Shown: piece by piece, positions 1 to 8,500 of the stretch
Layout: the number at the start of each line of letters is the position of its first letter
How positions within the stretch are numbered: the first letter of the stretch is position 1
Origin: Pseudomonas sediminis
GTDB taxonomy: Bacteria > Pseudomonadota > Gammaproteobacteria > Pseudomonadales > Pseudomonadaceae
Length of the DNA stretch: 64,000 nt
Reading direction: 5' to 3'
Assembly (NCBI RefSeq): GCF_002741105.1
Contig: NZ_NIQU01000007.1
Span: 62,001 to 126,000 of the forward strand
The notes under the pieces: model-generated
Databases searched by the model: none
Seen by the model: only the letters and a program-made list of their open reading frames with translations
What the model was told of the DNA's origin: nothing
Program-made: the position numbers and the translations under genes

Positions 1-2346
1 AACAGCACCTTCGTCGAGCAAACCGGGTTTAGCGTCGAACAATCCATCGGCAAAACCGCCACCGAACTCGACATGTGGGGCGTGCCCGGCATCGGCCCGA
101 GCCTGCTGCTGCGTCTGCAGGACGAAAGCCTGCGCAACCTGGAGATGCCCTTCCGCCGCGCCGACGGCAGCCTGTTTACCGGGCTGATTTCGGCCAGCCC
201 CTTCGTCCTCGACAACACCCCCGCGCTGGTCGTGGTGGTACGCGACATCAGCCAGCTGAAGACCACCCAGCAAAAGCTGCAGATATCCGAGGAGAAGTTC
301 GCCAAAGCCTTCCACGCGTCGCCTGACGGTCTGCTGATCACCCGCTTGCGTGACGGCCTGCTGGTAGAGGCCAACGAAGGATTCAGCCACATCACCGGCT
401 ACAGCCTCGACGAGATAGCCGAACAAAGCACCCTCAGCCTGGGCATCTGGGCCGACCCGAAAGATCGGGAACGCCTGGTGCAACGCATTCGCGAGCAAGG
501 CAGCGTGCGCGACCTGATCGCCCCGGTGCGGAACAAGAGCGGCCACCTGCGCCTCTGCGAACTCTCCGCGCAGCCGCTGCCCATCGGCGGCGACGAATGC
601 CTGCTGACCATCGCCCGCGACATCACCGAACGCCAGCAGATGCAGGAAGAACTGCAGCAAGCCGCCACCGTTTTCGAAAGCACCGCCGAAGGCGTGATGA
701 TCACCGACCTCGAGCAGCGCATCACCGCGGTCAACCGTGCGTTCACCCAGATCACCGGCTACAGCGAGGCCGAAGCCCTCGGCCAGCGCCCCAGCCTGCT
801 CGCCTCCGGGCAGCACGACCAGACCTTTTACGCCGCCATGTGGCACAGCCTGGCGGCCGACGGTCACTGGCAGGGGGAAATCTGGAACCGGCGCAAGAAC
901 GGCGAACTGTACCCCGAGTGGCTGACCATCAGCGCCGTGCGCAACAGCGATAACCAGACCACCCACTTCGTCGGTGTATTCGCCGATATCTCCAGCCTCA
1001 AGCACGCTCAGGCACGCCTCGACCACCAGGCCCACCATGACCCGCTGACCGGCCTGCCCAACCGCCTGCTGTTCGAGAATCGCCTGCGCAGTGCGCTGGA
1101 TGGCTCACGCGCCGACGACCAACTGGGCGCCGTGCTGTTTCTCGACCTCGACCGCTTCAAGCAGATCAACGACAGCCTCGGCCACCCGGTCGGCGACCAG
1201 TTGCTCAAGGCCATCGCCGCGCGCCTGAAACTGCAGCTGCGCGATATCGACACCGTGGCCCGGCTCGGTGGCGACGAATTCATCATCCTGCTGCCCGGCC
1301 TGCAACAGCCGCAGGACGCCGAACAGGTCGCGCAGAAACTGCTCGAATGCTTCGGTGCGCCGTTCCAGCTCGACAACCACGAGTTCTTCATCAGCGCCAG
1401 CATCGGCATCAGCCTCTACCCCACGGACGGCCTCGACGTCGCCACCCTGGTGAAGAACGCCGACGCGGCCATGTACCAATCCAAAGCCAAGGGCCGTAAC
1501 CGCAGCGAGTTCTATACCCGCTCGCTGACCTTCCAGGTAAACGAACGCATGGCCATGGAACAGGAACTGCGCCGCGCCCTGGAACGCGACGAACTGTGCC
1601 TGTACTACCAACCCAAGTTCTGCCTGCGCAGCCAGAGCCTGGTCGGCGCCGAAGCACTGGTACGCTGGCCGCACCCGGTGTTCGGCGACATCCCGCCGGA
1701 TCGCTTCATTCCCGTCGCCGAAGAGAGCGGATTGATCCTGCCACTGGGCGACTGGGTGCTGGAACAAGCCTGCCGCCAACTGCAGGACTGGCAGGAAAGC
1801 GGCCGCGGCTTCGGTACCCTCTCGGTCAACCTCGCCGGCGCCCAGCTGCATCAGCCAAGCCTGCTGCCGCGCATCAGCGCCCTGCTGCAGCGCTACAACC
1901 TGGCGCCGGAGCTGCTGCAACTGGAGATCACCGAAAACTTCATCATGAACCAGGCTGGCGAAGCGCTGGACATCCTCCACCGCCTCAAACAGCTCGGCGT
2001 GCAACTGGCCATCGACGATTTCGGCACCGGCTACTCCTCGCTCAGCTACCTCAAGCGCCTGCCGCTGGACGTGCTGAAGATCGACCAGTCCTTCGTCCGT
2101 GGCCTGCCGGACGACCCACACGACCTGGCGATCACCCGCGCCATCATCGCCCTGGGCAACAGCATGCAACTGACGGTGATCGCCGAAGGCGTGGAGACCA
2201 AGGCCCAGGAACTCTGCCTGGCCGCCGAAGGCTGCCTGCAGATCCAGGGCTACGTGGTCAGCTGCCCGCTTTCTGCCGAGGCCTTCACCCGGAAATTTCT
2301 CCCGCCAGGTCAAGCGGTTGGCGCTGGCGAGAACGCGCCGGTATAA
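1..2346 (+). CDS. PAS-GGDEF-EAL cyclic-di-GMP signalling protein (5' end cut by window)
   Basis: The reading frame is open from the first base, so the true start lies upstream. The visible part holds the end of one PAS domain, at least two further PAS domains, a GGDEF domain and a C-terminal EAL domain. The GGDEF motif is intact (ARLGGDEF) and is preceded by an RDID inhibitory I-site, so cyclase activity with product feedback is possible. The EAL motif (AEALVRW) and later DDFGTGYS and EGVET segments are those of an active phosphodiesterase. No membrane segment is visible in this part. It is a dual-domain c-di-GMP enzyme tuned by PAS sensors; which activity dominates cannot be read from sequence. 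The stop codon lies 16 nt before the tRNA gene. Confidence 0.93.
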   Translation, partial: NSTFVEQTGFSVEQSIGKTATELDMWGVPGIGPSLLLRLQDESLRNLEMPFRRADGSLFTGLISASPFVLDNTPALVVVVRDISQLKTTQQKLQISEEKFAKAFHASPDGLLITRLRDGLLVEANEGFSHITGYSLDEIAEQSTLSLGIWADPKDRERLVQRIREQGSVRDLIAPVRNKSGHLRLCELSAQPLPIGGDECLLTIARDITERQQMQEELQQAATVFESTAEGVMITDLEQRITAVNRAFTQITGYSEAEALGQRPSLLASGQHDQTFYAAMWHSLAADGHWQGEIWNRRKNGELYPEWLTISAVRNSDNQTTHFVGVFADISSLKHAQARLDHQAHHDPLTGLPNRLLFENRLRSALDGSRADDQLGAVLFLDLDRFKQINDSLGHPVGDQLLKAIAARLKLQLRDIDTVARLGGDEFIILLPGLQQPQDAEQVAQKLLECFGAPFQLDNHEFFISASIGISLYPTDGLDVATLVKNADAAMYQSKAKGRNRSEFYTRSLTFQVNERMAMEQELRRALERDELCLYYQPKFCLRSQSLVGAEALVRWPHPVFGDIPPDRFIPVAEESGLILPLGDWVLEQACRQLQDWQESGRGFGTLSVNLAGAQLHQPSLLPRISALLQRYNLAPELLQLEITENFIMNQAGEALDILHRLKQLGVQLAIDDFGTGYSSLSYLKRLPLDVLKIDQSFVRGLPDDPHDLAITRAIIALGNSMQLTVIAEGVETKAQELCLAAEGCLQIQGYVVSCPLSAEAFTRKFLPPGQAVGAGENAPV

Positions 2347-2362
2347 TCCGCCGGCCTTCTGG

Positions 2363-2439
2363 GGGCCTATAGCTCAGTTGGTTAGAGCAGAGGACTCATA
2401 ATCCTTTGGTCCACGGTTCGAGTCCGTGTGGGCCCACCA
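2363..2439 (+). tRNA. tRNA with CAT anticodon, probably tRNA-Ile2 (lysidine type)
   Basis: A full 77-nt cloverleaf with encoded CCA. The acceptor stem GGGCCTA pairs with TGGGCCC, the T stem is CACGG/CCGTG, and the anticodon loop CTCATAA puts CAT at 2397-2399. A CAT anticodon can be elongator Met or Ile2. The acceptor stem has C4-G69 and C5-G68, which are known identity elements for the lysidine synthetase TilS and are absent from E. coli elongator tRNA-Met, so Ile2 is favoured. The gene is the left attachment site of the island that follows and is complete on this side. Confidence 0.93.
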
Positions 2440-2467
2440 CCTTCAAAGCCGCGCATTGCGCGGCTTT
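2394..2467 (+). repeat. attL: left copy of the 74-bp attachment repeat
   Basis: Spans the last base of the 5' anticodon stem through the end of the tRNA and its downstream hairpin. It is 73/74 identical to 11706-11779. Because the left copy completes the tRNA, insertion left the gene functional. Confidence 0.9.
2445..2467 (+). terminator. Hairpin terminator after the tRNA
   Basis: AAAGCCGCGC and GCGCGGCTTT form a 10-bp stem with loop ATT. It lies inside the att repeat, so it is duplicated at 11757-11779, where a longer T run follows and probably represents the original chromosomal terminator. Confidence 0.7.
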
Positions 2468-2552
2468 CGTGTTTCTGCACATCTCATATGTAATGCGCCG
2501 GCAGCCACCCAGCCCCCGGGAAAGCTGCGAAGCTATTGCCTACATCCCAACA

Positions 2553-2696
2553 TGTAGCCCAAGAGCCACAAAAAACGATTAGTAGGCGTATCTTGTAGCC
2601 CAAAAGACACAAAAATGAATCAGGCTGCTTGTATAGCTGTAGCCCACGAGCTACATTTTTCTGCATTACCTGTATTTTTGATGCCCAGGGGCTACA
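2553..2696 (+). promoter_or_regulatory. Four HipB-type operator boxes
   Basis: Four copies of an 18-bp imperfect palindrome TGTAGC-N6-GCTACA lie at 2553-2570, 2594-2611, 2638-2655 (perfect) and 2679-2696. The centres are 41, 44 and 41 bp apart, close to four helical turns, so all boxes face the same side of the DNA. The last box covers the Shine-Dalgarno AGGGG and ends one base before the hipB ATG. E. coli hipBA is likewise autorepressed through four operators of different sequence. Binding by this HipB is inferred. Confidence 0.75.
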
Positions 2697-2697
2697 A

Positions 2698-2958
2698 ATG
2701 ACCTCTCTCCACGACGTTTCCGAAATGCTGAAACAGGCGCGCGGTGACGCAAAACTGAGCCAGGAAGCGCTGGCCAGTCGTGCTGGCGTCTCGCGCACCA
2801 CCGTAGCCCGTATGGAAACCCTGGCCAAAGGCGATATGAGTGTCTCGGCGCTGGTTCGGCTATTGGAAGCGGCAGGTTACGACCTGAAGCTGGTCAAGGC
2901 CGGACACCAACGCACGGTCGAAGACATCCTCGACGAGCAACGCTCAGGGAGTGCTTGA
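2698..2958 (+). CDS. hipB: HipB-like Xre-family antitoxin
   Basis: An 86-residue helix-turn-helix protein. The Xre/HTH_3 fold runs from about residue 8 to 62, with the recognition-helix region LASRAGVSRTTVARMET. The ATG at 2698 follows AGGGG at 6-nt spacing; an upstream in-frame ATG at 2629 would translate through two operator boxes and was not chosen. The stop lies 2 nt before hipA, as expected for a toxin-antitoxin operon. Known role of the family: bind and neutralise HipA and repress the operon. It sits just inside the left end of the island, behind four operator-like palindromes. Confidence 0.85.
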   Translation: MTSLHDVSEMLKQARGDAKLSQEALASRAGVSRTTVARMETLAKGDMSVSALVRLLEAAGYDLKLVKAGHQRTVEDILDEQRSGSA

Positions 2959-2960
2959 GC

Positions 2961-4295
2961 ATGATCCTCGACGTCCACGTCAGCTCACGGCGGGTGGCCA
3001 AGCTCTATCGGGAGCGCGATGAATATGTGCTGAAGTACCTGCCGGGCACAGCAGCGGAAGACTTTGTCAGCCTGACGATGCCGGTACGGGAAGAAGCTTG
3101 GCGCTGGCCGCGCGACCTCTTCCCGTTCTTCCGGCAGAACCTGCCCGAGGGGTATCTGCTGGGCGTTATCCGCGAAGAATTTGGCCCGCTGCTCGATGGT
3201 ACCGACCTGTCCCTGCTGGGCGTGGTGGGCGGCACCGGCATCGGCAGAGTCTCGGTCACGCCAGAGGGTGTTGAGCCCGGCGTCGAAATGGCGCCGCTGG
3301 AGATAGAACACCTGCTCAAAGCGGAAAACACCAGCGAACGGTTCGCCGCACTGGTGCGGCAATACGCTCGGGTCGCCGTATCGGGGGTCGTGCCAAAATT
3401 CATTGCCACTGACGCCATCGACCCTCGTGAGCCGCTGGGCAAGCCGACCCTGCGCACCGGCTTTCACATCATCAAGGGCTCTGACGAAACCACCCCTTTT
3501 CTGGGCTTCAACGAGTTCTACACCATGCGCGTACTGGAGCGACTGAACGTCGTGCCGGTCGCTGCCTGCCGCATGTCTGACGACGGCAAGGTCCTGGTAG
3601 TGGATCGCTTCGACGTGGACGAACACGGCATCCCCCGCTATGGCGTTGAGGATGCCTGCGGGCTGCTGGGTTTACCGCCCCATGAAAAGTACGCTCCCAC
3701 CACCGAGCGGGTTTGGAATGCCACACGCGCCTACATCCCCGCTGACCGCCTGCAAACGCAGCGCGAGCACCTGGGCTTGCATCTGCTCACCAACTACGTG
3801 GTACGCAATGCCGACTGCCACGCGAAGAACATCGCGCTGTTCTACTCCTCCCTATCTGACGTGGGCTTCACGCCGGTCTATGACCTGGTGACCACTCAGG
3901 CCTACCCGCGCTTTGCCAGCAACCCGCCAGGCCTGTCCGTTGGAGGCAGGCAAACCTGGACACCGGGTCGATCCCTGGAAACTTTCTTCAAGGCCGTACT
4001 GGGCATTGCCCCGAGCAAATACGCAGCCATGCTCGAGCAACTCTGCGAGTCCGCCATAGAGGTCGGCAACGAAGTGATCGAAGCCGCGAAGAACGAGCCC
4101 GCCTGGCGCGACGTAGCCAAGCATATGGTGCATGCCTGGAACGAAGGCATGGAAACAGTCCGCAGCCCCAAAGCCGCCGCACACTTTCGTGGCCTGGATA
4201 GCGCCATCGAAGACGCCGGCTTCTCCGGCCCGCGCAAACCTGAGCGCAGCAGAGAAGTGATTGGCCGCTCCAAATTGCTGGCGAAGAAGCGCTGA
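2961..4295 (+). CDS. hipA: HipA-family serine/threonine kinase toxin
   Basis: 444 residues, the usual HipA length. An N-terminal Gly-rich segment (VVGGTGIGRVSV) is followed by the HipA Ser-loop (AVSGVVPKF, Ser about 141), which inactivates the kinase when autophosphorylated in E. coli HipA. The catalytic loop NADCHAKN (Asp about 285) and a DLV metal-binding motif (Asp about 308) are intact, so an active kinase is predicted. E. coli HipA phosphorylates glutamyl-tRNA synthetase; the target here is unknown. The ATG at 2961 has AGGGAG upstream; a TTG at 2955 is less likely. It forms an operon with hipB. Confidence 0.88.
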   Translation: MILDVHVSSRRVAKLYRERDEYVLKYLPGTAAEDFVSLTMPVREEAWRWPRDLFPFFRQNLPEGYLLGVIREEFGPLLDGTDLSLLGVVGGTGIGRVSVTPEGVEPGVEMAPLEIEHLLKAENTSERFAALVRQYARVAVSGVVPKFIATDAIDPREPLGKPTLRTGFHIIKGSDETTPFLGFNEFYTMRVLERLNVVPVAACRMSDDGKVLVVDRFDVDEHGIPRYGVEDACGLLGLPPHEKYAPTTERVWNATRAYIPADRLQTQREHLGLHLLTNYVVRNADCHAKNIALFYSSLSDVGFTPVYDLVTTQAYPRFASNPPGLSVGGRQTWTPGRSLETFFKAVLGIAPSKYAAMLEQLCESAIEVGNEVIEAAKNEPAWRDVAKHMVHAWNEGMETVRSPKAAAHFRGLDSAIEDAGFSGPRKPERSREVIGRSKLLAKKR

Positions 4296-4341
4296 CCAGC
4301 AAGCGACACGGCAGCCCAACGAACGTCAGGTGAGAACACGG

Positions 4342-4402
4342 TGAGCCAGATAGCCCTTATTCGGCTCACCAAATGAGCCGAATAGGTGCGCTAATCGGCT
4401 CA
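4342..4402. promoter_or_regulatory. Operator-like cluster of TGAGCC/GGCTCA half-sites
   Basis: Four alternating half-sites lie at 4342-4347, 4363-4368, 4374-4379 and 4397-4402. The middle two are the ends of an 11-bp perfect inverted repeat, TATTCGGCTCA (4358-4368) and TGAGCCGAATA (4374-4384), with a 5-nt spacer. No T run follows, so an operator is more likely than a terminator. No regulator gene that would use it is next to it; it may belong to a lost module. The rest of 4296-4622 shows no gene. Confidence 0.45.
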
Positions 4403-4622
4403 TGAACAAAAAGGGCAACTCCCTTGTGGGCCGCGCTCAGCCCTGGGCAATGCCTCCAAACCTGGCGTAACCGCCTAGCGGCCATAGGACAATGGTCGCG
4501 ATCCTCTTGAGCGATTGAAAGCAATTAGCCATTATCCGGGTGTGCCAGGCATCTGGATTTCGGCACGCCTGCTCGCTCGTACAACGAGCGCCACCCAAGC
4601 GGCTCCGCTCACGGAAGAAAAT

Positions 4623-5393
4623 ATGGACGTCGGCCTCATTCTTCGCCCGCTTATAGACAGCCTGTTCTGGCTGATCCCAGCAGCCCTGCTGATCGGCCTG
4701 CTCAAATCGCCGTGGGCCAAGGGGCAGATCGGTGAGCTGCTGGTGCGCCTGTTCGCCCATTGGCAGCTGGACAAACAGACCTACCGTCGCCTGCATAACG
4801 TCACCCTGAACACGCCGGACGGCACCACGCAGATCGACCACGTATTCCTCTCGCCCTACGGCATCTTCGTGCTGGAAACGAAGAACATGAGCGGCTGGAT
4901 CTTCGGCAGCGAAAAGCAGGCGCAGTGGACGCAGAAGCTCTACAAACGCACCTTCAAGTTCCAGAACCCGCTGCGGCAGAACTACAAACACCTAAAAGCT
5001 TTGGAAGCCACCCTTGGCGTCAATCCCGAGCACCTGCACTCGGTCATCACCTTTGTCAGCGGCAGCACCTTCAAAACAGAAGTGCCGGCCAACGTTACCC
5101 AGGGCATCGGCTTTATCCGCTATATCCAGTCATTCCAGCAGCCGGTATTCGGCGAGTCTGAAGTCGACGCCATGCTGCAAGCCCTGCAAACCGGCCGCCG
5201 CGCACCGACCCTCGCCACACATCGCGAGCATGTGCAGAACCTCAAGCGGCGTAGCGACCCAACAGCCGAGCGACAATGTCCGAAATGCGGCAGTGCGCTG
5301 CTGATACGCACCGTGAAATCAGGGGCGAAAGCGGGGCAGCAGTTTTGGGGATGCTCGGCGTTTCCGAAATGCCGAATTCTGCAGAGCCTTTAA
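4623..5393 (+). CDS. NERD-domain protein with topoisomerase-type zinc finger
   Basis: 256 residues. An N-terminal membrane helix (about residues 5-24) is followed by a nuclease-related domain: the start motif KGQIGELLV and the PD-(D/E)XK-like core QIDHVFLSPYGIFVLETKN (Asp, Glu and Lys all present). The C-terminus has a C4 zinc finger (CPKCG ... CSAFPKC) of the topoisomerase I type. ATG 4623 follows GGAAG at about 6 nt and gives the expected N-terminus; an upstream ATG at 4515 adds a non-conserved tail. NERD proteins are widespread with mostly unproven function; a membrane-anchored DNA-processing role is inferred. It lies in the island between hipBA and the large operon. Confidence 0.8.
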   Translation: MDVGLILRPLIDSLFWLIPAALLIGLLKSPWAKGQIGELLVRLFAHWQLDKQTYRRLHNVTLNTPDGTTQIDHVFLSPYGIFVLETKNMSGWIFGSEKQAQWTQKLYKRTFKFQNPLRQNYKHLKALEATLGVNPEHLHSVITFVSGSTFKTEVPANVTQGIGFIRYIQSFQQPVFGESEVDAMLQALQTGRRAPTLATHREHVQNLKRRSDPTAERQCPKCGSALLIRTVKSGAKAGQQFWGCSAFPKCRILQSL

Positions 5394-5452
5394 CAACCAC
5401 CCATTGATACGCAGGACGCTCATCATGCAATCAATAACGGCTTCATCACACT

Positions 5453-5471
5453 CTCAGCTCTGCTAGCTGAG
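5453..5471. other. Inverted repeat before the nuclease/ATPase operon
   Basis: CTCAGCT and AGCTGAG form a 7-bp stem with loop CTGCT, 41 nt before the ATG at 5512. No T run follows. It could be an operator or an mRNA leader hairpin. Confidence 0.35.
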
Positions 5472-5511
5472 CAAAGCCACTAAGCTCGATTCAACATAAG
5501 GATGGAGTTGT

Positions 5512-8500
5512 ATGAAGGGCTCGAAACACGGCGCCTCACGCGCGGGGTCGCATGCCGGGCGTGGCTTTCGATACCAGGATGCCGCCGGCGTCTGGCTGGC
5601 AACTCAGTGCTGGAGTGAGGAACTGCCTTACGGCGAGGTAGTCCCGGAAGGGCTGGACGACTACGAGCTTCGCGGAGCGACGCGCTCTGCCCTTGTTCAG
5701 GTGAAATCACGCCGCGACCACTTGGGACCGTTCTCAGCCAGCGAGGCGGCAAACTTCGTGCGTGAGCTTTGGTATCGAAGCGAGGGCGCATCCTCGCCCC
5801 TTACCGGTGATTTGATCTTGCTTGTAGAACAGCCGATCGCAGGTGGCCCCACTACCGATCACAGGCTGGCCGATAACCCGAGCCTGGCCAAGGCCATGGC
5901 TAGCGATCCAGGCTGGAGCTCACTCGCACCTCGTACTCTTGTTTGGATTACCCCCGCGCCCTTTGAAGTCGCCCTGAGATCCATCAGTCGAATGATGTCC
6001 TGCACTCCCTTGGCTGCACAGGTTCATTACGCTGAGCTACTTAGCCGCATCGGCAACTTGGCCGATGCCAATGGCTTAATCACAGATAACCGCTATGCAG
6101 GCCTGGCCGTATCTGACGTGGAGGCTTGTGTGCGCAGGATCGAGCCGATCCTTGACCTAAGTGGCATGGAGGCAGCACTACGCGACGGACTCTGCGAAGC
6201 GCTCGATTTCCTGACCCCCACGGATGACCCCGGCTTTTATCAAGGCATCAATACACGCCCCGGACACCTCGCGGCCGGTCTGGTCGCCGAACGCCCGGAG
6301 ACGCGCAGCATAGTTCTCGACGCTCTGGAAGCCAGTGGTGCCACGTTGATCGTGGGCCAATCGGGCAGCGGCAAATCGGCGCTGATGTGGGAGGCGGCAC
6401 GTGCGGTCCGGCATACCGTGCGCTGGTTCGAAATCAAGCGAGGCGATGCAGCCGACGCACACCTCTTCATGCGTCTAGCCCAGGCATTAAGAGCATCCCC
6501 TAACGCACCGATCGGTTTCATCTTGGACGATGTCGGGCGCGGAGGCGGCAGCCTTTGGGATAGTTTGAGTAAGGAGGTCGGCGGCGGTAGCGGGATTTTG
6601 CTGCTCGGCTCAATCCGAGAAGAAGATGTGTTTATGCTGACTGCTCGGGCGCGCGCAAAAGAGGTTCGCCCTCCCGTTGAAGAAGCGGTGGCAGAACGAA
6701 TTTGGCACCGGCTGCGCGACCAGGACCGGACGTCTTGGATGGGTTGGCGCGAACCCTGGGAGCGAAGCGGCGGACTCCTGCTCGAATTCACACATATCTT
6801 GACGCGTGGCGAACGGATCGAGACTGTTCTTGGTGAGCAAGTGGATCGACGGCTGCGCGAATCTCGCGATACCGAGCTGGCCATCCTTCGCGTTACTTCG
6901 CTCGCCAGCATGGCGGGCGCCACAATTGATGCTGAACGGCTGTCCACGACGCTGGATATCGCACCTGGTGATCTGAGTCGAAGTCTACGCCGCCTGATTG
7001 ATGAGCATCTCGTTTCGGCGAAAGAGGATGGACGCATCGGAGGCCTTCATCAGCTACGTTCGGCAATGCTCTTCGACCTTTGCCATGCTTACCCACCACC
7101 GCCGCCATCACGAACGGTGACAGAGGCGGTTCATTCCGTGCATAGCGATAGCTTGGAAGCCTTGGCCGCCCACGTGCTGGTGAGTCACCCCAGCGCGACA
7201 GGCGCTTTCGTCGCGGCCCTCGCCTCACGGCTGGAGAAAGAGCGCGATCCCGTCGCTCTGGTCACAGCACTGTACGGCATGGGCCAGGCGCACATAGAGG
7301 CAACACTACGGGCTTGGGTAGCAGAAGTTCTGTCGGACGGACTGGAACCGTCGCAAATCACCCTAGCCGCCATGTTCGCAGTCGCGAACACTGATATCTC
7401 CCCCATGCCAATACCGGATCGCCTGAGGAGTGCCATAGGAACATTACGCCCCAGATCAGCTGCGGACCCACGAACGAATCTACTGTCCGCCCTTTCTCGA
7501 ACCTCCTTGCAGCAGATTGTAGCCACCACCGACGCCCACCGCCTTCGAGCACTCATAGGAGCGCTAGTCGGCATGGAACTGCCGGAGTCTTTGCGATCGG
7601 CACTGCTGGCGGTGAAGCCCGATTTCGAAGCAGTCGATCTTAGCGACGTTGCTGATCTGCTGGGCGCGATCCATCTGATAGATCCACGCATCGCATCAAG
7701 CTGGGTGGAGGCACCGGTGCGCAATCGTTTACTGGAGCGCGTCCCATGCGAAATTCCCTGGGCAGGGCCGGTTACAGTCGAAGCAGCACCCGAAGGGCGT
7801 CTTCTACGCAGCGTCATTTACTACGTTGCCCCCTCCGTTCAGGCTCGACTCAACGATGAAGTGGCACCACTCTGCGCCACGCTGCTTGGGCTTGACCCCA
7901 GTGCAATGGTAGCGGCCGTCGACGCACTGGCGGCCGACGGCCGTCCATCCGGATTACCGGATGCCAGCAAACGTATCCCTCGGGAGAATATCGCGCCCAC
8001 CGCATTGCCCGCGTGGAACCAACGCTGGATCGCCGCGGCAGCAAGATTGGTTGGCAACGAGAGCTACACCGACTATCTGCATCGCTCGTATGGAATGCTG
8101 GAACGCTTGCTACCCGTACTAGAGCGCATAGTGGATACCACTCTGCGCGGTAAGCCGCCTCAAGCGAAGATTCTTGAGCGCTTCGGCAATATTCACGACG
8201 CTTCTCGCCAACTGACTCCGCCACGAGACGCAGCCCCCAATTGCAGCGCTCCGACAGAGCACAGCACACCGCTGCAAAATCTGCTTTCCCATTGCTCTGC
8301 CGATTTGATTCTACGCTTCATCAAGTTGCCGGATGGCTACGGTGCATTTGTCCTATGGACCGGCTATTTGCTCAAAAACGTGCAAGAGGCGCGCGAGGAA
8401 CCTTGGGAACTTTTAGGTAAATCGCCTGCAAAGTCGTTGGATCGTTTGGAGAGCCTGATCGCTTCGTTGCGGCTGCTGGCCATTGAAGCTGGCACGCAGG

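Noticed and set aside
2629..2697. Longer N-terminus for hipB
   Set aside because: It would be translated through two operator boxes and the normal Shine-Dalgarno; the ATG at 2698 fits the family.
4515..4622. Longer N-terminus for the NERD protein
   Set aside because: The extra residues are not family-like, and ATG 4623 has a proper ribosome binding site.
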